DNA from: Algoriphagus ratkowskyi
GTDB taxonomy: Bacteria > Bacteroidota > Bacteroidia > Cytophagales > Cyclobacteriaceae
Assembly: GCF_002150505.1 (NCBI RefSeq)
Contig: NZ_MSSV01000019.1
Span: 33,381-97,380 of the forward strand
Reading direction: 5' to 3'
DNA: 64,000 bases
Positions 33,284 through 42,528 of this stretch are shown here, piece after piece. The notes beneath the pieces are model-generated. The model did no database searches, was not told the origin of the DNA, and worked only from the letters and a program-made list of their open reading frames with translations. Each line of letters begins with the position of its first letter. Positions within the stretch are counted from its first letter, which is position 1. The translations under genes and the position numbers were made by a program.

Positions 33284-33913
33284 ATGAATAATGCGCTTGA
33301 TGCAGACTTTCTGATTTTTGATCTAGGCAATGTCATCATTGACCTTGATTACTCCAAAGCACTGCAACGAATAAAAGAGGAAGTTTCTTTTGAATTTTAT
33401 GAGAAAGTCGATGGCTTTTATCTAACTGATTTTCATAAGGATTATGAGATAGGAATCATCGATTCAGGACAGTTTAGAGATGCTGTCAGAAGCTATTTTC
33501 AGCAGTCCTGGACTGACGAAAAAGTAGATGAATTGTGGAATTGTTTGCTCCTAAAAATTCCATTAAATCGGCTAAAATTAATTTCTAAACTTCGAGAAAA
33601 TTTTCAAGTTGGCGTATTGAGCAATACAAATTTGATTCATATCCATGCTGTCAACAGGATTTTGCAACAAGATCATGGCTTAGAAAACTTCGATCCTATA
33701 TTTGATTGGGTATTCTTAAGTCATGAAATGGGCTTGGCTAAACCAAACATTGAAATCTATGAGAAAATGCTAGTGGATCTTGACACTTCGGCAGGCCGTG
33801 TGATTTTCTTTGATGATTTATTTGCAAATGTGGAAGGAGCTAGAGCAGTAGGAATACAGGCAGTACATGTGACGGGGCCTGAAGTTATTTTCGAATATTT
33901 TAAGAATGTATAG
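33284..33913 (+). CDS. HAD-superfamily hydrolase (subfamily IA)
   Basis: From ATG 33284 this is a 209-residue cytoplasmic HAD phosphatase-like protein. Motif I is LIFDLGNVIIDLDYS, motif II is GVLSNTN, and motifs III/IV are LAKPNIEIYEKML and VIFFDDLFANVEGA. The DLGNV start places it with the YihX/epoxide-hydrolase-N-like branch that dephosphorylates small sugar phosphates. An alternative start at 33203 would overlap the tRNA promoter region and lacks similarity to the family, so it is not used. It overlaps the protease gene by 8 bp, so both are in one transcript. The substrate is unknown. Confidence 0.92.
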   Translation: MNNALDADFLIFDLGNVIIDLDYSKALQRIKEEVSFEFYEKVDGFYLTDFHKDYEIGIIDSGQFRDAVRSYFQQSWTDEKVDELWNCLLLKIPLNRLKLISKLRENFQVGVLSNTNLIHIHAVNRILQQDHGLENFDPIFDWVFLSHEMGLAKPNIEIYEKMLVDLDTSAGRVIFFDDLFANVEGARAVGIQAVHVTGPEVIFEYFKNV

Positions 33914-35018
33914 CAACAAAGACTACCTCCGTCACGGTATTTTATTTATCACCACACTTATTGCAACTACGCTTGCAGGAGGAGAATGGGTTTATGGTAA
34001 GTCTGTCCTTGGAAATGGAGAAAGCTTATTGACGTGGGAATACTTCTGGATGTCCATGGCCTTTTCTATTCCCTTCATCGGGATATTATTGATACACGAA
34101 TTGGGTCATTTTTTCACAGCTATATATCATAAAGTAAAATGTACACTGCCCTACTTCATCCCAGGATGGCTAGGGTTTATAGGGATTCCTACCATAGGAA
34201 CATTTGGGGCGGTGATTCAAATGAAAGGTTTTATCAATAGTCGCAAGAAATTCTTTGACATTGGAGTAGCTGGGCCTTTGGCCGGTTTTGTTATCGCTCT
34301 CGGAGTTTTGATTTACGGCTTTTCTACACTTCCAGACTTAGGCTATATCAATACGATTCATCCCGAATATGCAGATCCAGATTTTCAAGGTTTCGAAGAA
34401 GGATCACTAGATTTTGAGCTAGGAAATAATCTCCTATTTTGGAGTTTGACTGAAATCTTTGCCGATCCAGAGCGGATGCCAGCTATGTCTGAAGTAATTC
34501 ATTATCCTTATCTGTTTGCAGGATTTTTAGCTTTGTTTTTCACTGCATTAAATCTCCTTCCAATCGGACAATTAGATGGTGGACATGTTGTCTTTGGACT
34601 TTTCCCGAAGCGCCACAAAGAGATCTCTTTAACAGCCTACATCTTATTTATAGCCTACGCCGGGATGGGAATAATTAGTCCGTATTCCCCATTAGAAGAT
34701 CTGGCGCTTTGGATTCCGCTTTATATTGGATTTCTATTTATCTGCTTCAGCAAATCAGGAATGAGTTTGCAAAATAGAATCACACTTGTATTAAGCGTTG
34801 CAGCGATACAGTATGGAATAGCCTTTTTCATACCAGATCTACAAGGATATCAAGGCTGGTTATTTTATGGGTTTTTGTTGGGACGAGTAATGGGTATACA
34901 ACATCCTGAAGTATCCGGATTCAAAGAATTGGATAGAAATAGAAAGCTACTTGGATGGCTAGCAATTGTAATTTTTATTCTATGCTTTTCACCACAGCCT
35001 TTTATTTTCAGCGAATAA
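33906..35018 (+). CDS. Site-2 protease family (M50) membrane metalloprotease
   Basis: This 370-residue multi-pass membrane protein carries the zinc motif LLIHELGHFFTA in an N-terminal helix and the third ligand motif NLLPIGQLDGGHVVFG in a later one, which defines the M50/site-2 protease family. It has no PDZ domain, unlike RseP, and therefore fits the plant EGY-like/short M50 group common in Bacteroidetes. Such enzymes cleave transmembrane helices or are involved in membrane protein turnover; the substrate cannot be told. It is translationally coupled to the HAD gene. The last ~60 residues are hydrophobic with a final PQPFIFSE tail. Confidence 0.92.
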   Translation: MYSNKDYLRHGILFITTLIATTLAGGEWVYGKSVLGNGESLLTWEYFWMSMAFSIPFIGILLIHELGHFFTAIYHKVKCTLPYFIPGWLGFIGIPTIGTFGAVIQMKGFINSRKKFFDIGVAGPLAGFVIALGVLIYGFSTLPDLGYINTIHPEYADPDFQGFEEGSLDFELGNNLLFWSLTEIFADPERMPAMSEVIHYPYLFAGFLALFFTALNLLPIGQLDGGHVVFGLFPKRHKEISLTAYILFIAYAGMGIISPYSPLEDLALWIPLYIGFLFICFSKSGMSLQNRITLVLSVAAIQYGIAFFIPDLQGYQGWLFYGFLLGRVMGIQHPEVSGFKELDRNRKLLGWLAIVIFILCFSPQPFIFSE

Positions 35019-35111
35019 TTAACGTTAAAATTGTTGTTGCCGCATTTTAAAAGCAACTTCTAAAAAATATAGATCAATTAGTGGATTTTTACGTGTGGCA
35101 GCGATTGGTCA

Positions 35112-35148
35112 CAAAAAAAAAGTGTCCCTGATCCAAAGATTAGGGACA
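35112..35148 (-). terminator. Terminator after the small secreted protein gene
   Basis: A 10-bp stem (TGTCCCTGAT at 35123-35132 with ATTAGGGACA at 35139-35148) is followed on the minus strand by nine T residues. It lies 34 bp past the stop of the gene at 35182-35514. Confidence 0.75.
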
Positions 35149-35181
35149 GCTTAAATCCAACCTGTAACTTTAACTAGACAA

Positions 35182-35514
35182 TTATCCGTCCTTTCTCTGA
35201 GGAGGTCCTTGTGTTTTTTTCATTTCAGTATATTTCGTCAACTGCTCTTTAGTAAGAGTCGCCTCTAATTCAGTATTCATTTTCGTTCTTGCCTCTCTTG
35301 CAGTCGAGCGATCTTTCATTGAACCTTCGTATTTATCATAGATTTCAGTCCATTGTGTTACTTGAACATCAGTAAGACTTAGTTCTTTGGTTACTTTCTT
35401 TATAGTTTCTTCTGTTGAAGGTCTTTCACCTCGTTGTTGTCCTTGACCTTGTCCTTGGGCAAATCCGATGGTAGACAAACAAACAAAGCTGAGAATCATG
35501 AGTAATTTTTTCAT
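35182..35514 (-). CDS. Small secreted Gln-rich protein (Spy/LTXXQ-like)
   Basis: This 110-residue protein has a clear signal peptide (LLMILSFVCLSTIGFAQ). The mature part starts with GQGQGQQRGERP and then has a helical domain (KVTKELSLTDVQVTQWTEIYDKYEG ... TKMNTELEATLTKEQLTKYTEMKK). The two L-T-x-x-Q-like segments (LSLTDVQ and LTKEQL) and the helix spacing recall the Spy/CpxP or DUF4890-like periplasmic proteins. It could be a periplasmic chaperone or metal/stress-related protein, but the match is only by pattern. It has its own terminator. Nothing in the promoter region is obvious. Confidence 0.75.
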   Translation of the reverse strand: MKKLLMILSFVCLSTIGFAQGQGQGQQRGERPSTEETIKKVTKELSLTDVQVTQWTEIYDKYEGSMKDRSTAREARTKMNTELEATLTKEQLTKYTEMKKTQGPPQRKDG

Positions 35515-35752
35515 TGTGTTTTTGTTTTAGATTAAATTTTTTCAGTAAAGTGAATTGCTAATTAATGCATCTTAGACAGGCATACCTGAGACAGGTTTAA
35601 AACTGTGAAAAAGAATAATCAAATTCCTCTTTTTCTCTGTCTACCTATACAGGCGAAAATCGTTGAAGAATCCCTCGCTGGAATGTGTTTTTCTAGGAAA
35701 AAACCCAAAAACTTATTTAATAATCTTTAGTGGGATGAAAATTTCTAGTGCT

Positions 35753-35786
35753 AAAAAAAATAGCCATCCCTTGAAAGAGATGGCTA
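35753..35786 (-). terminator. Minus-strand hairpin terminator
   Basis: An 8-bp stem TAGCCATC / GATGGCTA (35761-35768 and 35779-35786) is followed on the minus strand by eight T residues. Its nearest upstream minus-strand candidate is the 40-residue frame at 35937-36059, which it may terminate. The rest of 35519-36122 shows no gene that I can support. Confidence 0.65.
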
Positions 35787-35936
35787 TTACCTATGGATAT
35801 GATTTATATTCATGCCAAATAACTGCACAAAGTTTGAAAACTATTAATCCTTAATTCCCTTTCCTACAGCGAATGGCTCAAGTTATTAACTGATAACATT
35901 CAAAGTATTATGGTTGATTTATTTACTTGTTGTCTC

Positions 35937-36059
35937 TTAAACAATATGGACGATGATTTCCATTATATTTTCTGGTGAAAACCCTTCTTCAATAAAAGCT
36001 TCCAAATGATTTGCATCAACCTCCACTCTAATTTTGGTGGGTTTTTGAACAGTTGTCAT
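35937..36059 (-). CDS. Possible 40-residue small protein
   Basis: A short frame encodes MTTVQKPTKIRVEVDAN, then HLEAFIEEGFSPENIMEIIV. It looks like a strand followed by an amphipathic helix, with balanced composition rather than random sequence. It lies between two minus-strand terminators (36123-36165 and 35753-35786), so a separate short transcript is plausible. I do not recognise the product. Confidence 0.4.
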   Translation of the reverse strand: MTTVQKPTKIRVEVDANHLEAFIEEGFSPENIMEIIVHIV

Positions 36060-36122
36060 CAATATATTGAACCTCGGATCGCATGACAGAAAAGTATAGA
36101 GAACTAATTATTAAACTTTTTA

Positions 36123-36165
36123 CAAAAAAAATCTGATTTTTAGGTTCAGTCCCTAAAAATCAGAT
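36123..36165 (-). terminator. Terminator after the DUF6503-like gene
   Basis: A perfect 14-bp stem (ATCTGATTTTTAGG at 36131-36144 and its complement at 36152-36165) is followed on the minus strand by seven to eight T residues, 25 bp past the stop codon at 36190. Confidence 0.85.
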
Positions 36166-36189
36166 CTCTAGTTTCTAAGCTAATAAAAC

Positions 36190-36942
36190 CTAATCTACTA
36201 AACCTTCTCTGGTATAGAAAGCTGCTGGATTATTCTCCTTTGAAAGTGTTATATCAGTAAAGTTCACACGGTTTCTTTCACCAACGATTTTACCTTCTTC
36301 CAGCGTTTGCCAAGCAATAGAAGTTGGGATCAATATTCCATTTACACCCGCCCATTTCTCATATTTTATTATGCTTGGCGGGCCGGCTTTTAGTTCATTT
36401 CCAAAGGTTGCTTTGTACCCCAACCAAGCCATTTTATAGGTTTCCGCATCGTAATACAACATGTATATATCTTCCGAAGACGAGCCTACACCTGAATTGT
36501 AAGTGATCTCAATCCCCGGATAGCTTTTACCTTCATATACTAATGGTTCTGTTTCACCATAGTTAATCCCATCATCAGCTAATACAAAAGGCATAGCGTA
36601 AAAGTAAAACATCAAGTCATGTCTGAAAGAAGGATCTCCTTCATATTCCTCAGCTTTGTTTTTTGACCAAGCTTCAGTCCCATCATACCCAATATCGAAG
36701 GCAGGTGCGGCTACTCTATCCATTCTCGAGTGAAGGTCTATGGTGTGAACTTCTTCGAAACCTTCTTTCGGAATAGAATATTGAAGCGTTTGCATTTCGT
36801 CCCACAGCTCAAGTCCTCCGTGTGCATTCAATACCTTTATCAGGTCATCTGGATAATTATCCATATTCCTGTTTGATTGGTTATTTGTGGTACAAGCGAA
36901 TTGCACTAGTACTAAAAAAACTCCAAGTGTTAGATTTTTCAT
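36190..36942 (-). CDS. DUF6503-like lipoprotein
   Basis: This 250-residue protein has a lipoprotein signal (LGVFLVLVQFAC), so it is membrane-anchored in the periplasm or on the surface. The body is mainly beta-strands with the beginning LIKVLNAHGGLELWDEMQTL, typical of DUF6503-type proteins and reminiscent of the LolA/LppX-like half-barrel folds. Conserved-looking blocks are FDIGYDGTEAWSKN, FYFYAMPFVLADDGI and YPGIEITYNSGVG. Such folds hold lipids or small hydrophobic ligands, so a carrier role is possible; function is unknown. It has its own terminator. Next upstream on the same strand is the bicupin gene. Confidence 0.78.
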   Translation of the reverse strand: MKNLTLGVFLVLVQFACTTNNQSNRNMDNYPDDLIKVLNAHGGLELWDEMQTLQYSIPKEGFEEVHTIDLHSRMDRVAAPAFDIGYDGTEAWSKNKAEEYEGDPSFRHDLMFYFYAMPFVLADDGINYGETEPLVYEGKSYPGIEITYNSGVGSSSEDIYMLYYDAETYKMAWLGYKATFGNELKAGPPSIIKYEKWAGVNGILIPTSIAWQTLEEGKIVGERNRVNFTDITLSKENNPAAFYTREGLVD

Positions 36943-37115
36943 GGGACAAAAATGAAGGAAATATGATTCAACGACAAGAACGCACTTTATTATCTCAGCC
37001 TACGTCTAGATTGCACGATAGATTTTTTATCTACTTAAATAAGTATTCCTTTTTAAAATCACGCGTAATTTTAAGATTCTGTTGATCACAAACAAAATGC
37101 GCTACTCTATACACC

Positions 37116-37886
37116 TTACTTCCACTTAAAAGCAAAATATGTGGTGGGCTGATCTGAGGTATTTTTAATTCCATGATTTGATTGCGATTCCATGAAATAG
37201 AAATCACCAGCCTTGGCAGTATATTCTTTTCCGTCGATCATTTGCGCTGTTTCTCCAGAGATCATAAGGATAATTTCCGTCTCTACGTGCTCATGTGGCT
37301 CATGGCTAGCCACTTTTTTATCAAGTGTTGTCACGTGCATTTCTAGTCGCTCACACATCGCCGTTGGCCTATCAAAATAGGATCGAACTCCTCCTACGCT
37401 TGTGGGCTTGTAAATGGTAGAATCCATATTAATCATCAATGTGCCTCCAGAATCCACGCTTCGTTGGATCTTCATTGGTTTCTTGGAGCGATATCTGATC
37501 ACGTAATAAGTAAGTGGTGTATCGCCTACATTTTTGAGAGAATGCATCTGTTGAGGCATAAGTGAAAGCACACCATTCGGCCCCAATATGGTACCATTTC
37601 CCTCTATCATCACTTCCATTACCCCTTCTTTTACAATAACGAGTTCCTCTATGTCTGCATTAGCATGCGCAGTGCTTGGTGCTGCCCCTACCGCTTGGGT
37701 GGTCGCGTGCATCGACAAGTAATCCAAATGAGTAGAAACTCCCTGCAGTATAGCTCTTGATTGGCGATCTCCATTAGTTTTTGCTTCAAAATCATTCCAA
37801 TGAAAAACACCAGATTTAATTGGTTGGAGCTGTGCAAAAACAGAAATTGTCATAAAGCAAAAGAGAAGAAGAAATATGTTTTTCAT
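37116..37886 (-). CDS. Exported bicupin protein
   Basis: This 256-residue protein has a signal peptide (IFLLLFCFMTISVFAQ) and two cupin domains. The first contains ADIEELVIVKEGVMEVMI and a QQMHSLKN motif. The second has EPHEHVETEIILMISGETAQMI and FYFMESQSNHGIKN, with the His-x-His and Glu pattern of a metal site. Bicupins include glyoxylate-pathway (S)-ureidoglycine aminohydrolases, oxalate decarboxylases and sugar-binding proteins; the layout is close to the ureidoglycine aminohydrolase-like group, but the export signal argues for a different, extracytoplasmic role. It is separated from the DUF6503-like gene by 173 bp with no evident terminator. Confidence 0.85.
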   Translation of the reverse strand: MKNIFLLLFCFMTISVFAQLQPIKSGVFHWNDFEAKTNGDRQSRAILQGVSTHLDYLSMHATTQAVGAAPSTAHANADIEELVIVKEGVMEVMIEGNGTILGPNGVLSLMPQQMHSLKNVGDTPLTYYVIRYRSKKPMKIQRSVDSGGTLMINMDSTIYKPTSVGGVRSYFDRPTAMCERLEMHVTTLDKKVASHEPHEHVETEIILMISGETAQMIDGKEYTAKAGDFYFMESQSNHGIKNTSDQPTTYFAFKWK

Positions 37887-38119
37887 ATTAAAAATCTATA
37901 AGGGGTCCTGATAAATATAGGAATTAGAAATTAATAATCTGAATACACTACTTTGAAATGCGATTCAATATATCAACGCTCCTACCGACAAACTCATAAA
38001 AACACCTCTTACATAAACATATTGAAAACCGGTAAATATCAGAACCTTATGTTAATTCATGCCGTCTTATTTTATTCAAACGATTCCTAAGCTTTCTAAA
38101 TTAACCAAACTCATAACGT

Positions 38120-38698
38120 ATGAAAATCTTTACCTTACTATTCACATTAGCCTTCATGGCTTTCTCAGTTGCACCGAAAGTAGCCACGGTAAACACATCT
38201 GAAAGCACTATCACTTGGACAGCCAAAAAAGTTACTGGGCAGCATCATGGAAAAGTTCCTATCACCGCTGCTACGCTTGATTATCAAAATGGAAGAATCC
38301 TCGGTGGAACTTTCGAGATGGATATGACAAGTCTAACTGTTGAAGATCTCACCGATGCAGGTATGAACAAAAAACTAACAGATCACCTGAAATCGGATGA
38401 TTTTTTCTCTGTAGAAAAACACAACAAATCCAACTTCAAGATCACTGAAGCAAAAACCAGCAATGGCAAAGACTATCAGCTCACTGGCGATCTCACCATC
38501 AAAAACATCACTAAGCCGGTTACTTTTCCAGTGGCTGTAAGTGTGAATGGAGGGAATATAGTGGCAACAGGGAAGTTGACATTTGATCGTACACACTATG
38601 ACATCAAGTTCCGCTCAGGATCATACTTCGAAAACCTAGCTGATAAGCTAATCTATGACGACGTAGAGCTTGACGTGAAACTCGTCGCTAGCGAGTAA
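38120..38698 (+). CDS. YceI family lipid-binding protein
   Basis: This 192-residue protein has a signal peptide (IFTLLFTLAFMAFSVAPKVA) and a YceI domain: STITWTAKKVTGQHHGKVP, LGGTFEMDMTSLTVEDL, HLKSDDFFSVEKHN and GDLTIKNITKPVTFPV. YceI proteins form lipocalin-like barrels that carry isoprenoid or amphipathic molecules in the periplasm. Length is normal. It is followed by a very strong terminator, which separates it from the copper island. Confidence 0.94.
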   Translation: MKIFTLLFTLAFMAFSVAPKVATVNTSESTITWTAKKVTGQHHGKVPITAATLDYQNGRILGGTFEMDMTSLTVEDLTDAGMNKKLTDHLKSDDFFSVEKHNKSNFKITEAKTSNGKDYQLTGDLTIKNITKPVTFPVAVSVNGGNIVATGKLTFDRTHYDIKFRSGSYFENLADKLIYDDVELDVKLVASE

Positions 38699-38718
38699 TT
38701 AATTTGTTAACAACATAG

Positions 38719-38746
38719 AAAAGGCCGGGAAATCCCGGCCTTTTTT
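38719..38746 (+). terminator. Terminator after yceI
   Basis: A perfect 12-bp stem AAAAGGCCGGGA / TCCCGGCCTTTT with a 2-nt gap (AA) is followed by T residues, 20 bp past the stop codon. It is GC-rich and strong. Confidence 0.9.
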
Positions 38747-38923
38747 GGTTAAAAAAGTGGATGTTTTAGGATATGAGAGTCTGAGGATTTTTTAATTAGT
38801 AAATGTTCATTTCATAGCCCTAAGTAACTGATCAAGTCACTTCATAAGTTTCGCATCTTTCACGATGGACCAGTAATGTAATATCTGTCCAGTCTCTGGA
38901 GAAGTAGTAAAACAACAGGAGTC

Positions 38924-38960
38924 ACGCTCTCTGCGTATCCCTCCGCGTCCACTGTGAGTA
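38924..38960. repeat. CGC-rich intergenic repeat, copy 1
   Basis: ACGCTCTCTGCGTATCCCTC and the following CGCGTCCACTGTGAG resemble the two copies at 58662-58766 in the same orientation. The pattern (GCGCTCTCYGCGTA...CTCTGTG...CTCTGCGG) is a dispersed intergenic repeat type seen in several phyla (from memory). This copy stands directly before the copper island, the others directly after it. The remainder of 38747-39029 contains nothing else that I can support. Confidence 0.65.
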
Positions 38961-39029
38961 AAATTTTTCATCACAAAATCTTATAACTCTTACCCAAAAT
39001 TCCATAACATATCCCTCACATTCTCTTCC

Positions 39030-39037
39030 TAAGTTTG
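39030..39037 (+). promoter_or_regulatory. Possible -7 promoter box for copA
   Basis: TAAGTTTG matches the Bacteroidetes -7 element TAnnTTTG and lies 27 bp before the ATG at 39065. It overlaps a candidate upstream start at 39035, which supports using the ATG at 39065. No clear -33 element is seen. Confidence 0.5.
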
Positions 39038-39064
39038 TACTATCCAATCAAGACAAAGAATTTC

Positions 39065-41293
39065 ATGGCTGAATCAACCCAAACACTTCATAAAGAAACT
39101 TTCCCCATTACTGGCATGACCTGCGCCGCATGTGCTGCCAGTGTGGAAACAATCCTTACATATACAGAGGGAGTAAAGTCCGCTCAGGTAAATTTTGCCA
39201 GTAGTACCGTTTTGGTAGAATACACTGATGAAATTACGCCAGAAGGTCTAAATAATGCACTTACTGCAATTGGTTATGGACTGATTACAGAGACAGAGAA
39301 TGTAGAAGAAATGGTCTCAAGTAAGCAAAAAGAACATTACCAAGAGCTGAAAAAGGACACAATTGGAGCAGCAATTTTGACTTTACCGATCTTTATCATC
39401 GGGATGTTTTTCATGCATTGGCAACCTGGAACATGGATTTCCTTAGCCTTAGCGATTCCAGTACTTACTGTTTTTGGAAGACGCTTTTTCGTCAGCGCAT
39501 GGAAGCAAGCGAAGAACAAAACTGTCAATATGGATACGCTGGTGGCTTTAAGTACAGGAATCGCATTTATCTTCAGTTTGTTCAACACGTTATTTCCTGA
39601 ATTTTGGATCAGTCGTGGCTTTGAACCGCATGTTTATTACGAGGCAGCCACGGTAATTATTACCTTCATTCTGTTTGGTAAAATGCTGGAAGAAAATGCT
39701 AAGACGAAAACTACTACGGCCCTAAAGAATTTAATGGGGCTTCAGCCAAAAACCTTAAAGGCAATTGTTGATGGAGTTGAGAAAGAAATCCCAATATCTG
39801 AAGTTCAAAAAGGATATGAAATCATCGTTCGCCCAGGAGAGAAGATTCCTGTAGATGGCAAAGTACTATCAGGAAGTTCCTTTGTGGATGAAAGCATGAT
39901 CAGCGGTGAACCAATAGCTGTGGAGAAATCAGAAAATGAGCAAGTCTTTGCCGGTACCATAAATCAAAAAGGAAGTTTCCACTTCACTGCAGAGAAAGTA
40001 GGAAGTGAAACATTACTATCACAAATCATCAAAAGAGTACAGGAAGCCCAAGGAAGCAAAGCTCCAGTCCAAAAATTGGTGGATAAAATCGCATCTATTT
40101 TTGTACCTACAGTGATTGGAATTTCAATCTTGACCTTCGCTGTTTGGATGATTGTTGGTGGAGATGATGCTTTATCGCATGCAATTCTAAATGCTGTCGC
40201 TGTGCTGGTAATCGCCTGTCCATGTGCACTTGGCTTAGCAACTCCTACTGCCATCATGGTAGGAATAGGTAAAGGTGCCGAAAACAATATTCTGATCAAG
40301 GACGCTGAAAGTTTGGAAATAGCTCATAAAGTCAACGCTATTATCCTGGACAAAACAGGAACTATTACAGCAGGAAAACCAACTGTTTCGAACATCAATT
40401 GGGGAAGTGAGGAGAATAAGATTGAGTTTGCTCCCATCCTGCTTGCGATTGAGTCTAAGTCAGAACATCCGCTTGCAGATGCTGTAAGCAAAAAGTTAAG
40501 CGAAGAAGGTTTTAAAGCTGAAGCTATTAAAGATTTTCAGAGCTTGACAGGAAAAGGTGTAGAAGCAAAAAATATAGCTGAGCAAAAATTCGTAGTAGGA
40601 AATGCAAAACTGATCGAGGCAAATGGAATTGTGGTTAATCCTGAGTTAAAGGAACTCGCCAAAAAATGGAGTAACGAAGCCAAAACAGTTATTTTCTTTG
40701 CCAATGAAATAGCTGTACTTGCTTTAATTGCCATTTCGGATGTGATCAAACCAAGTTCAAAATCAGCCATCCAAAAGCTAAAAGAAAAGGGAATTGCCGT
40801 TTATATGCTCACTGGTGACAATCAGCAGACAGCGGCCGCAGTGGCCCAGGAAGTGGGATTGACGGATTATAAAGCCGAGGTTATGCCTTCAGACAAGTCG
40901 GATTTCGTCAAAGAACTTCAAGCAAAAGGTAAAGTTGTGGCCATGGTCGGTGATGGAATAAACGATTCCGAAGCTTTGGCACAAGCTGACGTCAGTATCG
41001 CGATGGGACATGGTTCAGATATTGCAATGGACGTGGCGAAAATGACGATCATTTCCTCCGATCTGGAAGTTATTCCGAAAGCCTTAAATTTATCGCACCA
41101 GACCGTTAGAGGAATTAAAGAAAACCTATTCTGGGCCTTTATTTACAACCTGATTGGTATCCCAATTGCGGCAGGAATTCTCTATCCTATTAATGGATTC
41201 TTACTGGATCCCATGATCGCTGGAGCTGCTATGGCACTAAGTTCTGTGTCGGTGGTCTTGAATAGCCTTCGTTTGAAAGGAAAAAGTATTTAG
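39065..41293 (+). CDS. copA: Copper-translocating P1B-type ATPase (CPC type)
   Basis: This 742-residue inner-membrane pump exports Cu+ from the cytoplasm. It has one N-terminal heavy-metal-associated domain with the motif [10 protein letters not shown]. The membrane domain carries the transport motif [11 protein letters not shown], the actuator loop [12 protein letters not shown], the phosphorylation motif [13 protein letters not shown], the ATP-binding HP motif (SEHPLADAV) and the hinge [17 protein letters not shown]. These mark it as P1B-1 (CopA-like). The start at 39065 is preferred because the upstream frame would begin inside the promoter-like box and adds only [10 protein letters not shown]. 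It is the first gene of the copper island and has its own upstream promoter candidate. A short HMA-type chaperone follows 140 bp downstream, suggesting a CopA-CopZ-like pair. Confidence 0.95.
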   Translation: MAESTQTLHKETFPITGMTCAACAASVETILTYTEGVKSAQVNFASSTVLVEYTDEITPEGLNNALTAIGYGLITETENVEEMVSSKQKEHYQELKKDTIGAAILTLPIFIIGMFFMHWQPGTWISLALAIPVLTVFGRRFFVSAWKQAKNKTVNMDTLVALSTGIAFIFSLFNTLFPEFWISRGFEPHVYYEAATVIITFILFGKMLEENAKTKTTTALKNLMGLQPKTLKAIVDGVEKEIPISEVQKGYEIIVRPGEKIPVDGKVLSGSSFVDESMISGEPIAVEKSENEQVFAGTINQKGSFHFTAEKVGSETLLSQIIKRVQEAQGSKAPVQKLVDKIASIFVPTVIGISILTFAVWMIVGGDDALSHAILNAVAVLVIACPCALGLATPTAIMVGIGKGAENNILIKDAESLEIAHKVNAIILDKTGTITAGKPTVSNINWGSEENKIEFAPILLAIESKSEHPLADAVSKKLSEEGFKAEAIKDFQSLTGKGVEAKNIAEQKFVVGNAKLIEANGIVVNPELKELAKKWSNEAKTVIFFANEIAVLALIAISDVIKPSSKSAIQKLKEKGIAVYMLTGDNQQTAAAVAQEVGLTDYKAEVMPSDKSDFVKELQAKGKVVAMVGDGINDSEALAQADVSIAMGHGSDIAMDVAKMTIISSDLEVIPKALNLSHQTVRGIKENLFWAFIYNLIGIPIAAGILYPINGFLLDPMIAGAAMALSSVSVVLNSLRLKGKSI

Positions 41294-41433
41294 TAGAAGG
41301 GTTATGAATCTAGACCCAAGACTTAAGACTCTAGAATTAAAAAGAAAAACAGAAACAAGATGACTTTACCACTTTACTACCTATAACTGTAGAACACAAA
41401 TTTTCAAATTTTCAAATTTTACAATTCATAAAA

Positions 41434-41643
41434 ATGAAAACTCAAAAATTCAAAACCAATATCGCTTGTGGCAATTGCCTTGCAAAAGTCACTCCTCTTC
41501 TAGATGCTGAACCAAAGATCAATTCCTGGTCTGTAGACTTACAAAGTGAAGACAGAGTTCTAACCGTAGAATCTGAAGAAATCACTGCTGACGAAGTCTT
41601 TAAAACTGTGTTGAAGGCTGGATTTATTGCAAAACCAGAGTAA
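41434..41643 (+). CDS. Small HMA-like copper chaperone
   Basis: This 69-residue protein looks like a free-standing heavy-metal-associated domain with the ferredoxin-like strand-helix order. Its metal site is CGNC in TNIACGNCLAKVTPLLD, a variant of the classical GMTCxxC. The end is VFKTVLKAGFIAKPE. Proteins of this size (CopZ-like) carry Cu+ in the cytoplasm to CopA; the gene lies 140 bp after copA. The divergent motif and the missing Met before the first Cys leave some doubt whether it binds copper with normal affinity. Confidence 0.8.
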   Translation: MKTQKFKTNIACGNCLAKVTPLLDAEPKINSWSVDLQSEDRVLTVESEEITADEVFKTVLKAGFIAKPE

Positions 41644-41670
41644 ATTAATAGTTAAGAAATTAAGTATCAA

Positions 41671-41708
41671 AACCTTCGAGTTCCATCATAAATCGGAACC
41701 CGAAGGTT
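41671..41708 (+). terminator. Hairpin after the HMA gene
   Basis: A 14-bp stem with one mismatch (AACCTTCGAGTTCC at 41671-41684 with GGAACCCGAAGGTT at 41695-41708) lies 28 bp after the stop codon. The T-run is poor, so it may be a weak terminator or an RNA-stabilising structure. Confidence 0.45.
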
Positions 41709-41727
41709 AATTATCAAGCTAAGTATC

Positions 41728-42513
41728 GTGTACTTCCTTCAGAAAATAGATCTTCCTACTAGCAGAAGCACTCAGTTTCCCTTTTCGATACGGTCTTTGG
41801 CTGACTTGGAAACGATGACTTTTGAAAATCCGGTAACAATTTTTGTTGGAGAAAATGGGTCGGGAAAATCTACTTTGCTTAAAGCGTTAGCGATAAAGCT
41901 CAACTTACCTGCGATAGGTAGTTCAGATCTAGAAAGTGACCAGACGCTTGATGGAGTAAAAAGCTATGGTGAGCAAATCAAAACGTTCTGGAATGAGAAA
42001 GCCTTTCGTGGATTTTTCTTCAGAGCTGAGGATTACTTTGGATTTGTCAAGCGACTTCAAAACATGGACCGTGAGATGCAAGGAGATATAGTGGATTTTG
42101 AGAAACGATTGAGCGGCACAGGTCTAAAACTTGCTGTTGGATCGATTCTGGGCCAAAAGGAAGCACTCATTAGAAAGTATGGAAACCTTACTGAAGTTTC
42201 TCATGGCGAGGGATTTTTGAAAGTGCTAGAAGGGAGATTGCAAGCGGAAGGTATCTATCTGATCGATGAACCTGAAGCAGCACTTTCACCTCAGCGGCAA
42301 TTGGCACTTTTCTCCCTGATCAAAAATCTGGCAGAGAATCACGGCTGCCAGTTTATCATCGCTACTCATTCCCCTATCCTAATGACTCTTCCAAAAGCAA
42401 CTATATTTCAGTTTGGAGATCAAATCCAGAAAGTCAGTTATGAGGAAACGGAGCATTTCACCATTCTTAAAAACTTTCTGAATAACCCAGATGCATTTTT
42501 AAGGCATCTATAG
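41728..42513 (+). CDS. ABC-like AAA ATPase
   Basis: This 261-residue protein is a stand-alone P-loop ATPase of the AAA_23/ABC-like kind. Walker A is GENGSGKSTLL, the signature-like part is LTEVSHGEGFLKVL (in place of LSGGQ), Walker B is IYLIDEPEAALSPQRQ and the H-loop is FIIATHSP. It starts with QKIDLPTSRSTQFPFSIRS and has only a short helical insert between Walker A and the signature, so it lacks the long coiled coils of SMC or RecF-like proteins. Homologues are annotated as ATP-binding proteins of unknown role. No partner nuclease or permease gene is adjacent. It lies between two copper genes but nothing links it to copper. Confidence 0.85.
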   Translation: MYFLQKIDLPTSRSTQFPFSIRSLADLETMTFENPVTIFVGENGSGKSTLLKALAIKLNLPAIGSSDLESDQTLDGVKSYGEQIKTFWNEKAFRGFFFRAEDYFGFVKRLQNMDREMQGDIVDFEKRLSGTGLKLAVGSILGQKEALIRKYGNLTEVSHGEGFLKVLEGRLQAEGIYLIDEPEAALSPQRQLALFSLIKNLAENHGCQFIIATHSPILMTLPKATIFQFGDQIQKVSYEETEHFTILKNFLNNPDAFLRHL

Positions 42514-42528
42514 ACTGAAGAATAAATT

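Noticed and set aside
36822..37085. Plus-strand frame at the start of the DUF6503-like gene
   Set aside because: It overlaps the signal peptide of the minus-strand lipoprotein and then runs into AT-rich intergenic sequence.
41728..42513. Defence role (OLD/Gabija-like) for the ABC-like ATPase
   Set aside because: There is no Toprim domain and no helicase or nuclease partner; only the ATPase is present.
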